The notes below the pieces were generated by a model. The model saw only the letters and a program-made list of their open reading frames with translations. It ran no database searches and was not told where the DNA came from. Made by a program: the position numbers and the translations under genes. From NCBI GenBank assembly GCA_027345905.1, contig DAIETC010000059.1, positions 1 to 8,809 of the forward strand: DNA of 8,809 bases, in the 5' to 3' direction. Source of the stretch: Kineosporiaceae bacterium. GTDB lineage: Bacteria > Actinomycetota > Actinomycetes > Actinomycetales > Angustibacteraceae. Below are positions 1-5,710 of the stretch, piece after piece. Within the stretch, counting starts at the first letter, position 1. Each line of letters opens with the position of its first letter.

Positions 1-512
1 CGGTAGTCCGGCCGAAAGTCGTGCCCCCAGTCCGAGATGCAGTGCGCTTCGTCCACGACCAGCAGGCCGCAGGTGGCGGCCAGGGTCGGCAGCTGTTCGG
101 CGCGAAACCGCGGGTTGGTAAGACGTTCTGGACTGACCAGCAGCACGTCGACCTCGTCGCGGGCCAGGGCGGCACTGACCGCGCCCCAGTCCTGGGCGTT
201 CGCGGAGTTCATGCTGACCGCGCGCACCCCTGCGCGCGCGGCGGCTGCGACCTGGTCGCGCATCAGGGCGATCAGCGGCGACACGATGAGCGTCGGGCCG
301 GCCCCTTGTGACCGGCGCAGGGCGGTAGCGACGAAGTACACGGCCGACTTGCCCCACCCGGTGCGCTGGACGACAAGAACGCGACGGCGGTGCGCAACCA
401 GGGCCTGGACCGCCTCCCACTGGCCTTCGCGAAAGTGCGCGTCATCGCGTCCGACCAGACGGCGCAGGACGGCGTCGGCCTCCTCGCGCAGCTCGCCCTG
501 GTCGATCACCAT
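1..512 (-). CDS. RecQ-like DEAH-box ATP-dependent DNA helicase (partial, N-terminal part)
   Basis: The minus strand encodes about 170 residues from an ATG at 512, running off the left edge. Reading down the protein: a RecQ motif 0 (FREGQ, residues 27-31), Walker A of the form RTGWGKS (residues 50-56, bases 345-365), motif Ia (SPLIALMRDQ, about 78-87), an SPERL segment (127-131), and the Walker B box DEAH followed by CISDWGHDFRP (154-168, DEAH at 42-53), which is diagnostic for the RecQ family. RecQ enzymes unwind DNA 3' to 5' in recombination and repair; the C-terminal helicase lobe and any RQC/HRDC domains lie outside the window. Walker A has Trp where most RecQ proteins have Gly. No good Shine-Dalgarno precedes the ATG; GTG at 545 is an alternative start, and the next upstream in-frame codon barrier is a TAG at 561-563. 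The family call is secure; whether it is the housekeeping RecQ or a paralogue is not. Confidence 0.9.
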   Translation of the reverse strand, partial: MVIDQGELREEADAVLRRLVGRDDAHFREGQWEAVQALVAHRRRVLVVQRTGWGKSAVYFVATALRRSQGAGPTLIVSPLIALMRDQVAAAARAGVRAVSMNSANAQDWGAVSAALARDEVDVLLVSPERLTNPRFRAEQLPTLAATCGLLVVDEAHCISDWGHDFRPDY

Positions 513-645
513 CAGGAGGGTACGGGCAGCCAGACTCGGTCCCACAAGCTGCGCAGCGATCTAGCGGCGTCGCGACGTCAACGGCCAGAACGGCAGGGCT
601 CGACGTGTCATCGTGTCCCCTACAACGACAGCTCGTGTGGACTGA

Positions 646-674
646 ACGATAGCCGGGCCATGGTCGGGTCACAG
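646..674 (-). promoter_or_regulatory. possible promoter for the RecQ-like gene
   Basis: On the minus strand a TATCGT hexamer (646-651) sits 17 nt downstream of CTGTGA (669-674). The -10 is identical to the one proposed for metY; the -35 matches only 3 of 6 bases of TTGACA. Transcription would begin near 639, just past the DUF1206 stop codon, giving the helicase gene its own message. The rest of the 513-668 gap holds a short ORF described under findings and no clear terminator. This is weak evidence from sequence alone. Confidence 0.25.
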
Positions 675-1481
675 CCGGGCGTACTTGGCGCGCGCGAAGG
701 AGTACAGACCGTAGGCCATGAGGCCCAGCGCGACGACTCCCAGCAGTGGGGTGCCGAAAGGTTGGTCGCGCAGGGCCTTGAGTGCGCCGTCCAGGCCGGA
801 CGCCTTGGCGGCGTCCTTGTACAGGCCGGCGACGACGAACAACAGTCCCACCACCGCCAGGGCGACGCCCTTGGCGATGTATCCGGCCATGGCCAGGCGC
901 TCGACCATACGTGGCGGCGTCTCGGCCAAGTCGGCGCGGAACCGCTTCTTGGCGCCCTTCACGACGTGATAACCGCCGACCGCAAGGACGATGACTCCTA
1001 TCACGATGACGAGCACCCGTCCGCCTGGGGCGCGCAACAAGGAGGCGGTGAAGTCCTGGCTCTGCCGGCTGCTGGAGGAACCGCCCCCGCCACTGGCGTA
1101 CTGGAACGTCGTGACGGCGAGCGCGGCGTACACCAGCCCCTTGGCAAGGGACTTGGCCTTGTTCAGCTTCTCCTCGTTGCTCTGCCCGGGACGGTCCAGG
1201 AATGCGTCCACGAGGTGCCAGGCCGTCAGCCCGAGGAAACCGGCGACACCAACCCAGAGCAGGGCTCGGCCACCACTGTTGCTGGCCAGTTCACCAAGCG
1301 CGCCGGACTGGTCCGCCTGCTTCCCGTTGCCCCCGAACGCGACTTGCAGCGCGATCCAGCCGATCAGCAGGTGCATCAGCCCACTGACGACAAAACCCAC
1401 CCGGGCCGCCGCGTGCAGCTTGCTGTCACCTGCTGCCCTGCGTGCCATCCCCTGCGCTTGGGCGCTGGCGTCCTGCGTCAT
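669..1481 (-). CDS. DUF1206 family integral membrane protein
   Basis: A 270-residue protein of unknown function. I recognise the DUF1206 family from three related two-helix units: the first opens with ARVGFVVSGLMHLLIGW, the second with KGLVYAALAV, the third with MAGYIAKGVAL, and the C-terminus ends in the family-like pattern GLMAYGLYSFARAKYARL. Hydrophobic helices fall at about residues 29-49, 73-94, 112-128, 155-174, 197-219 and 243-263, so six membrane spans are expected. A Gly/Ser-rich linker (about 130-140) follows the third helix. There is no cleavable signal peptide; the N-terminus is short and polar. The ATG at 1481 is well supported by GAAGGAG (1489-1495) 7 nt upstream. It lies 79 nt after arfB and could share its transcript. 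No biochemical function is established for this family, so none is assigned. Confidence 0.88.
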   Translation of the reverse strand: MTQDASAQAQGMARRAAGDSKLHAAARVGFVVSGLMHLLIGWIALQVAFGGNGKQADQSGALGELASNSGGRALLWVGVAGFLGLTAWHLVDAFLDRPGQSNEEKLNKAKSLAKGLVYAALAVTTFQYASGGGGSSSSRQSQDFTASLLRAPGGRVLVIVIGVIVLAVGGYHVVKGAKKRFRADLAETPPRMVERLAMAGYIAKGVALAVVGLLFVVAGLYKDAAKASGLDGALKALRDQPFGTPLLGVVALGLMAYGLYSFARAKYARL

Positions 1482-1560
1482 CTGCTGGCTCCTTCTTCGC
1501 TGTCCGGCGCTTGATCATGTCGCGAGACCGGCAGGGACGCAGGTCGAAAGATCCAGTCGT

Positions 1561-1992
1561 TCAGTCCGTGGGGGGCCGACGCATGGTCTTGATCTGGGCG
1601 CGCCTGGTCTTCGCCTCCAACCGGCGTCGTCGCGACCCGGGTGTAGGCGCCGTCGGACGCCGCAGCCGGGCTGGCGGCGCCAGCGCCGAACGAAGCAGCT
1701 GGGCCAGTCGCACCGCCGCTGCGTCGCGGTTTCGCAGCTGCGAGCGGTGTTCGGTTGCCACCACTGTGACCCGGCCGTCCACGAGCCGCGAACCCAGACG
1801 CTGCAGTACGCGGTCGCGCTGGTCAGCGTTCAGCGCGCCGCTGTTCGCGACGTCGAAGGTCAGCTCGACCCGGGAGTCGGTGGTGTTGACGCCTTGGCCG
1901 CCGGGGCCGCTGGCTCGCGAGAACCGCCAGGACAGCTCCCCCGGGGGGATGAGAAGGCCGGGCGTCACGCGCAGGCCCGCTTCGACCCTCAT
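1561..1992 (-). CDS. arfB: Alternative ribosome-rescue factor ArfB (peptidyl-tRNA hydrolase, YaeJ/ICT1 type)
   Basis: A 143-residue protein with a release-factor-like catalytic domain. The motif RASGPGGQGVNTT contains the catalytic GGQ (residues 31-33), which enters the peptidyl-transferase centre and promotes hydrolysis of peptidyl-tRNA. The C-terminal tail (about 120-143) is strongly basic, SRRRR then KTRRAQIKTMRR, as expected for the ArfB segment that sits in the empty mRNA channel of a stalled ribosome. There is no codon-recognition domain, and the length fits ArfB rather than RF1/RF2. Function by homology: rescue of ribosomes stalled on non-stop mRNA, as a backup to tmRNA. The ATG at 1992 is preceded by AGGAAGAGG with 7 nt spacing. 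The gene starts 27 nt after the SufE stop, so co-transcription is likely. Confidence 0.92.
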   Translation of the reverse strand: MRVEAGLRVTPGLLIPPGELSWRFSRASGPGGQGVNTTDSRVELTFDVANSGALNADQRDRVLQRLGSRLVDGRVTVVATEHRSQLRNRDAAAVRLAQLLRSALAPPARLRRPTAPTPGSRRRRLEAKTRRAQIKTMRRPPTD

Positions 1993-2019
1993 CTCGGTGC
2001 CTCTTCCTGCAGCTGCGCT

Positions 2020-2469
2020 TCAGGGCGAAACGCGTTCGCGCACCTGACGTTTGATCCGGGCCAGCATGGCCAGCATGCCGCGCAGCCGCAGCGGGCTGAC
2101 GGCTTCGCCGAGACCGAAACGGTACGGCGCGTCGTCCGGTACGGCAAGCACCTCGCTGGGGCTGAGGCCGTCCAGGCCGGTGTGCAAGATGCCGGCGAAC
2201 CCACGGGTCGTGGGGGACTCCGGTGGCGCGTCGAAGAACACGTGCACGACGCCTTCGCTCACCTCGACCGCCAGGAACAGCGGCGACTGGCACTCGTGAA
2301 CCTGTTCCATGTCGGCCAGCCCACCGGCGAAGCGTTCGGGCAGGGCGGGCAGCTCGTCGCTGAGTTCGAGCAGCAGCTGCAGCCGCTCTTTGGCGGAAAC
2401 CGCGTTGAAGTCCTCGACCAGCTCGGCCAACGCCGGTGGCAGGTCGTCGAGGACGGCCTCGGGACTCAC
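2020..2469 (-). CDS. SufE-like cysteine desulfurase accessory / sulfur acceptor protein
   Basis: A SufE-fold protein of 149 residues. SufE proteins accept a persulfide on a conserved cysteine and pass or stimulate sulfur transfer for Fe-S cluster assembly and related pathways. The acceptor cysteine is Cys60 in the motif VHECQSPLF; the preceding helix ALAELVEDF...[15 protein letters not shown] and the following strand pattern [21 protein letters not shown] are typical of the family. I choose the GTG at 2469 as start: it overlaps the sseA stop (GTGA), and the protein then begins [17 protein letters not shown] as SufE proteins do. An upstream in-frame start at 2523 would add 18 residues encoded inside sseA. 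No cysteine desulfurase gene is adjacent; the overlapping rhodanese SseA is the obvious sulfur-donor candidate, which is an inference from coupling. The same pairing is known in mycobacteria. Confidence 0.9.
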   Translation of the reverse strand: MSPEAVLDDLPPALAELVEDFNAVSAKERLQLLLELSDELPALPERFAGGLADMEQVHECQSPLFLAVEVSEGVVHVFFDAPPESPTTRGFAGILHTGLDGLSPSEVLAVPDDAPYRFGLGEAVSPLRLRGMLAMLARIKRQVRERVSP

Positions 2470-3347
2470 GAGTCCGGACCGGTCTCGATCGGTACCCGCA
2501 CCGAGTTGCCCCACTCGGTCCACGACCCGTCGTAGTTGCGCACGGTGGGGAAGCCGAGCAGGTGGGTCAGGACGAACCAGGTGTGCGAGGAGCGCTCACC
2601 GATGCGGCAGTAGGCGATCACGTCGTCCTGCGGCGACAGGCCCTTCTCCTGCAGGTAGATCGCCTCCAGCTCGGCGCGCGGTTTGAACGTGGCGTCCTCG
2701 GCAGCCGCCCGTGACCATGGGACGCTGCGAGCGCCCGGGATATGACCGCCGCGCATGGCGCCCTCCTGCGGGTAGTCGGGCATGTGCAGCAGCTCGCCGG
2801 AGTACTCGCCGGGGGAACGGACGTCGACCATCGGCTTGCCGATGTGCACCAGCACGTCGTCCTTGAACGCCCGGATCTCGGCGTCGTGACGTTGCACCAC
2901 GGGGTACTCGACCGGCTGCACGGAGGGCGCCTCGCGGGTCAGCTCACGACCCTCAGCGACCCACTTGGCGCGGCCGCCGTCCAGCAACCGCACGTCATCG
3001 TGCCCGAACAGCGAGAACACCCACAGCGCGTAAGCGGCCCACCAGTTGCTCTTGTCGCCGTACACGACGATCGTGGTGTCGCGGGTGATCCCCCGTTCGC
3101 CCATCACCTGGGCGAACCGCTGACCGTCCACGTAGTCCCGCGCGACCGGGTCGTTGAGGTCGGCGTGCCAGTCGACCTTGACTGCGCCAGGGATGTGCCC
3201 GCTGTCGTAGAGCAGCACGTCCTCGTCCGACTCGACCACGACCAGGCCGGGTTCGCCCAGGTGATCGGCGAGCCACTGTGTGGTCACCAGCCGCTGCGGG
3301 TGGGCGTACTGCGCCAGCTTGGGATCGGCGTCCAGGGGAAGTGTCAC
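2466..3347 (-). CDS. sseA: Thiosulfate / 3-mercaptopyruvate sulfurtransferase (two-domain rhodanese), SseA
   Basis: A 293-residue cytoplasmic sulfurtransferase with two rhodanese domains, about 18-135 (inactive, with [11 protein letters not shown] at 50-60) and about 158-290 (catalytic). The active-site loop is YCRIGERSS with Cys247 as the persulfide-carrying nucleophile, followed by [11 protein letters not shown] and [10 protein letters not shown], nearly identical to mycobacterial SseA as I recall it. The reaction moves sulfane sulfur from thiosulfate or 3-mercaptopyruvate to a thiophilic acceptor; the exact donor cannot be read from sequence. Length is normal for the family. The start is a GTG at 3347 with AAGGAG about 5 nt upstream. 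It is the first gene of a minus-strand cluster and overlaps the SufE gene by 4 nt, so the two products are probably made in step and may act as donor and acceptor. Confidence 0.94.
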   Translation of the reverse strand: MTLPLDADPKLAQYAHPQRLVTTQWLADHLGEPGLVVVESDEDVLLYDSGHIPGAVKVDWHADLNDPVARDYVDGQRFAQVMGERGITRDTTIVVYGDKSNWWAAYALWVFSLFGHDDVRLLDGGRAKWVAEGRELTREAPSVQPVEYPVVQRHDAEIRAFKDDVLVHIGKPMVDVRSPGEYSGELLHMPDYPQEGAMRGGHIPGARSVPWSRAAAEDATFKPRAELEAIYLQEKGLSPQDDVIAYCRIGERSSHTWFVLTHLLGFPTVRNYDGSWTEWGNSVRVPIETGPDS

Positions 3348-3507
3348 AAGAGCTCCTTAGGTCGGTGCGGACCTTCACTTCGACAACACCGTTGATCCTC
3401 CCAGGTCTTCCCGGCACCGGCCCCGCCAGGACTCTCGCGCGCGCCCCTGCACCCGACCTCGTGCACAATCGGGACCTCAACGCAGCACCGGACACAGGAG
3501 GCATGCC

Positions 3508-4176
3508 GTGGCGGACGACGGGCGCGGGCTTGAGGACGCGAATGGCCTGGGCCGCGCGGCGGCCGGCATGGTCGAGAAGCTGCTGGACATCGGGATCGAC
3601 GGGCGTGGGCCGTGGGAGTCCGCCCAGACAGTCGCGGACGGCGCACGCAGCGACCACGGGGACGCCGACCTGGCAATCGATGCCGTCGTACGACAGCACA
3701 CCCGGATGGCCGCCGCCGGGGGGTTCATCACCGGCCTCGGCGGCTTCGTGACCTTGCCCGTCGCCCTGCCGGCGAACGTGGTGGAGTTCTACGCGGTCGC
3801 CACCCGGATGGTCGCGGCGGTCGCCTCCTTACGCGGGTACGACCTGCACCTGCCGGGCGTGCGCTCGGCGGTGATGCTGACCCTGGTGGGCGCGGACGCC
3901 GACGACCTGCTGAAGAAGGCCGGTGTGGTGAGCGGGGGCCGGCTGGCGAACCTAGCGGCCCAGCGGCTGCCCGGGCCGGCGCTGATGGTGCTCAACAAGG
4001 GGATCGGGTTCCGGCTGGTCTCCAGCGTCGGCAAGTCGGCGCTGTCGCGGTTCGGTAAGGGGGTGCCGGTGGTGGGCGGCGTCGTGGGTGCCGGCGTCGA
4101 CGTCTACCTCCTGCGCCGGATCGCCGACCAGGCGCGGCGCGAGTTCCCACCTCGGCCGGCGCTCGCGTCCGTCTGA
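3508..4176 (+). CDS. EcsC family protein
   Basis: A 222-residue protein of the EcsC family, whose founding member is the third gene of the Bacillus ecs locus; a molecular function is not established. The diagnostic stretch is a Gly-rich amphipathic region AAAGGFITGLGGFVTLPVALP (residues 68-88, written here split: AAAGGFITGLGG then FVTLPVALP), followed by RMVAAVASLRGYDL and VRSAVMLTLVGADADDLLKK. A second Gly-rich segment, GVPVVGGVVGAGVDVYLL, lies near residues 185-202. These could associate with membrane, but no clear classical signal peptide is present. The start is GTG at 3508 with AGGAGG at 3496-3501 (6 nt spacing); an ATG at 3503 is in another frame. The gene is divergent from sseA across 160 nt in which I find no convincing promoter. 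Its stop lies in a 19-bp tandem repeat. Confidence 0.85.
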   Translation: MADDGRGLEDANGLGRAAAGMVEKLLDIGIDGRGPWESAQTVADGARSDHGDADLAIDAVVRQHTRMAAAGGFITGLGGFVTLPVALPANVVEFYAVATRMVAAVASLRGYDLHLPGVRSAVMLTLVGADADDLLKKAGVVSGGRLANLAAQRLPGPALMVLNKGIGFRLVSSVGKSALSRFGKGVPVVGGVVGAGVDVYLLRRIADQARREFPPRPALASV

Positions 4177-4219
4177 CCTGCTGGCTTCAGGCTGGCCTGC
4201 TCGCCTCAGGCTGACCTGC
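4173..4219 (+). repeat. 19-bp tandem repeat, about 2.5 copies, overlapping the ecsC-family stop codon
   Basis: Units at 4173-4191 and 4192-4210 match at 16 of 19 positions (CTGACCTGCTGGCTTCAGG against CTGGCCTGCTCGCCTCAGG), and a third partial copy CTGACCTGC occupies 4211-4219. The TGA stop of the EcsC-family gene (4174-4176) lies inside the first unit. It is most likely a local duplication in the 3' flank; each unit would also recruit extra in-frame stops rather than code. Confidence 0.7.
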
Positions 4220-4240
4220 GCTGCGACTCGCCGGCCGCTG

Positions 4241-4279
4241 GTCCACAGCTGGGCGCGCAAGTCCCAGTGTCCACAGCTG
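4241..4279 (+). repeat. Pair of identical 11-bp direct repeats in the gap before the DUF4192 gene
   Basis: GTCCACAGCTG occurs at 4241-4251 and again at 4269-4279, 28 bp apart start to start (just under three helical turns). With their left flanks, TGGTCCACA and GTGTCCACA each differ by one base from the actinobacterial DnaA-box consensus TTGTCCACA. The segment between them can fold as CTGGG (4249-4253) with CCCAG (4263-4267), extended by ACA (4245-4247) with TGT (4268-4270) around a bulged G, so a terminator for the upstream gene is an alternative reading. Confidence 0.4.
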
Positions 4280-4289
4280 CACCGTGGGC

Positions 4290-4307
4290 CCTGGCGGATC
4301 CAGGTTT
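4290..4307 (+). terminator. Possible short terminator hairpin upstream of the DUF4192 gene
   Basis: CCTGG (4290-4294) pairs with CCAGG (4300-4304) around a 5-nt loop and is followed by TTT. It would end EcsC-gene transcripts before the DUF4192 start 20 nt downstream. The stem is short and the T tract minimal, so this is tentative; if the upstream GTG at 4267 were the true start this would be coding sequence. Confidence 0.25.
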
Positions 4308-4326
4308 GCGGTCCCAACGTGGGTGC

Positions 4327-5508
4327 ATGAGCCGAAACCGACGTGCGTCCTCAACATTGCCAACGCCCTCGGGGCGCAGGGTCATCAAGGCCAAGGGCCC
4401 CGGTGATCTCGTCGCGGCGATTCCCTACATGCTTGGCTTCACCCCGACCCACAGTCTCGTGGTCGTCTCGTTGCGCGGCCCGCGCCTTCGGGTCGGTCTG
4501 GTCGCTCGCGCCGACCTGCCCGACGAGGCCAGTCAGGTGGCGGCGGCGCGATCGCTGTGCACCTTCGTGCGGCGAGACGGCCCGCGCGAGGTCATCGTGC
4601 TGGTCTACGACGCCCAGCCGTGGCGCGCCGGCACGCGTCCCTGGCAGGACCTGGTCGGCGCGGTGGAGGACGAGCTCGCCGGTCACCACGTCGCGATGCG
4701 CGAGGCCGTGTACGTCACGGACCAGCGGTATTGGTCCTACACGTGCACGCGGCCCTGGTGCTGCCCCGAGGAGGGGTGCACGCTGGCCGAGGCCGCATCC
4801 AGCCCGGTGGCCGCGGAGTACGTGCTGCAGGGCCGTTCACCCTTGGCCGACCGAGCCACGCTGGCGGCTCGGGTGGCGCCGAAGGGGTCGTTGGCCACCG
4901 CCGCCGTCGGCAACAGTCTGGTGCGCGCGCTCGAGGTCATCGCGCCATGGTGGGGGGCGCAGGCCGATCCGGTGTGGACAACATGGCAACGTCAGGGTGT
5001 CGCACTGTTCGACGCGGCGGCCGACCGATACCTGACGGGTGGGGCCTTGGGTCCGGACGAGGCTGGGCGCCTGCTGGCAGCGCTGATCGACCTGGACACC
5101 CGGGATGTGATCGCGGTCCGCTGGACCCGGTGGGTCGCGTCCCTGCAAGACAAGCCAGTCGGCGAGGACGACGACCTCGCGCGTCGTGTGCGTGCGCTGG
5201 CACCCGCCCCCCGCACCGGTCCCGACCTTGCCGACGAGGATTGTCGGGACGCCGTCGGCCGGCTGTTGCTCGACCTGGCCACGTGCTGCGACGGGCCGGG
5301 GGCGCTTGCCCCCCTGACGGTGCTCGCCATGCATGCCTGGTCCTTCGGCGAGGGTGCGCAGGCGGGGGTGGCCATCGACCGGGCCCTGCGTATCGACCCC
5401 GGATATCGCCTCGCCGGCCTGGTCGACACGCTGTTGCGCTCGGGCCGCGCGCCGAGCTGGGTCGCGCCCGTCCGGGCGGACGACGAGGCAGCGCGTCCCA
5501 AGGCTTAA
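4327..5508 (+). CDS. DUF4192 domain-containing protein
   Basis: A 393-residue soluble protein of unknown function, recognised as DUF4192 by its opening IKAKGPGDLVAAIPYMLGF (from residue 20) followed by TPTHSLVVVSL. The family is widespread in Actinobacteria and uncharacterised. A conserved-looking cysteine cluster, C140, C145, C146 and C151 in the segment TCTRPWCCPEEGC, could bind metal or form disulfides; this is inference. The C-terminal half (about 300-375) is helical and Ala/Leu-rich, with a stretch LAMHAWSFGEGAQAGVAIDRALRIDPGYRLAGL that resembles a TPR-like helical pair. I prefer the ATG at 4327; an in-frame GTG at 4267 would add 20 residues lacking family resemblance. Neither has a strong Shine-Dalgarno. 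The gene follows the EcsC-family gene by 150 nt and precedes the metY promoter, so it probably stands alone. No membrane segment or signal peptide is visible. Confidence 0.85.
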   Translation: MSRNRRASSTLPTPSGRRVIKAKGPGDLVAAIPYMLGFTPTHSLVVVSLRGPRLRVGLVARADLPDEASQVAAARSLCTFVRRDGPREVIVLVYDAQPWRAGTRPWQDLVGAVEDELAGHHVAMREAVYVTDQRYWSYTCTRPWCCPEEGCTLAEAASSPVAAEYVLQGRSPLADRATLAARVAPKGSLATAAVGNSLVRALEVIAPWWGAQADPVWTTWQRQGVALFDAAADRYLTGGALGPDEAGRLLAALIDLDTRDVIAVRWTRWVASLQDKPVGEDDDLARRVRALAPAPRTGPDLADEDCRDAVGRLLLDLATCCDGPGALAPLTVLAMHAWSFGEGAQAGVAIDRALRIDPGYRLAGLVDTLLRSGRAPSWVAPVRADDEAARPKA

Positions 5509-5525
5509 GACGGCGTGTCAAGGCG

Positions 5526-5554
5526 TGGACGAAGGCAGCGGCGCTTGCTATCGT
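5526..5554 (+). promoter_or_regulatory. Promoter of the SAM-IV riboswitch-metY-metX transcript
   Basis: TGGACG (5526-5531, 4 of 6 matches to TTGACA) and TATCGT (5549-5554, fitting TAnnnT) are separated by 17 nt. The predicted start of transcription at about 5560-5562 coincides with the first base of the riboswitch P1 stem, which independently supports the call. It begins 17 nt past the DUF4192 stop. Confidence 0.6.
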
Positions 5555-5561
5555 CTCCCCA

Positions 5562-5674
5562 GGTCATGAGTGCCAGCGCGAAGCCCCGGCTCGCTGGCCG
5601 GCAACCCTCCAACCGCGGTGGGGTGCCCCGGGTGATGACCCGGCCGACGCCATCAGGCGCCGGCAAGCGCGGGT
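5562..5674 (+). ncRNA. SAM-IV riboswitch aptamer
   Basis: This leader matches the SAM-IV class, which senses S-adenosylmethionine in Actinomycetales. Pairings I can trace: P1 GGTCAT (5562-5567) with ATGACC (5635-5640); P2 GCCAGCG (5572-5578) with CGCTGGC (5592-5598); P3 ACCC (5604-5607) with GGGT (5621-5624). A pseudoknot pairs the P2 loop CCCGG (5585-5589) with CCGGG (5628-5632). A hairpin after P1 has a 9-position stem (5643-5651 with 5656-5664, one A-C mismatch) and an ATCA loop. The 3' tail CGCGG (5668-5672) pairs with the P3 loop CCGCG (5613-5617), the extra pseudoknot that separates SAM-IV from SAM-I. Conserved core strings such as CCGGCAACCCTCC and GGGGTGCCCCGGGTGA are intact. It lies directly upstream of metY-metX and should switch off their expression when SAM is abundant. 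Confidence 0.95.
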
Positions 5675-5685
5675 TCGCCGACGGC

Positions 5686-5710
5686 GGGCCCTTCGGGTTA
5701 GGAGACCCCG
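5686..5710 (+). promoter_or_regulatory. Riboswitch expression platform with sequesterable metY ribosome-binding site
   Basis: The metY Shine-Dalgarno AGGAG (5700-5704) lies 6 nt before the ATG at 5711. It sits in the loop of a possible hairpin GGGT (5695-5698) with ACCC (5705-5708). The same GGG (5695-5697) can instead pair with CCC (5689-5691) across a TTC loop. The two hairpins exclude each other, and no U-rich terminator follows, so translational control is the likelier mode. The aptamer-linked switch between them is inference. Confidence 0.45.

Noticed and set aside
2470..2523. Upstream start for the SufE-like gene inside sseA (adds 18 residues)
   Set aside because: The extra residues do not resemble SufE N-termini, whereas the GTG overlapping the sseA stop gives a normal family start and coupling.
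390..2535. Long plus-strand open frames (390-1514 and 991-2535) opposite recQ-like, DUF1206, arfB and sufE
   Set aside because: They lie antisense to well-recognised families, cross gene borders, and show no motif or ribosome-binding site.
3503..3505. ATG just downstream of AGGAGG before the EcsC-family gene
   Set aside because: It is in a different frame from the EcsC reading frame and too close to the Shine-Dalgarno; GTG at 3508 has ideal 6-nt spacing.
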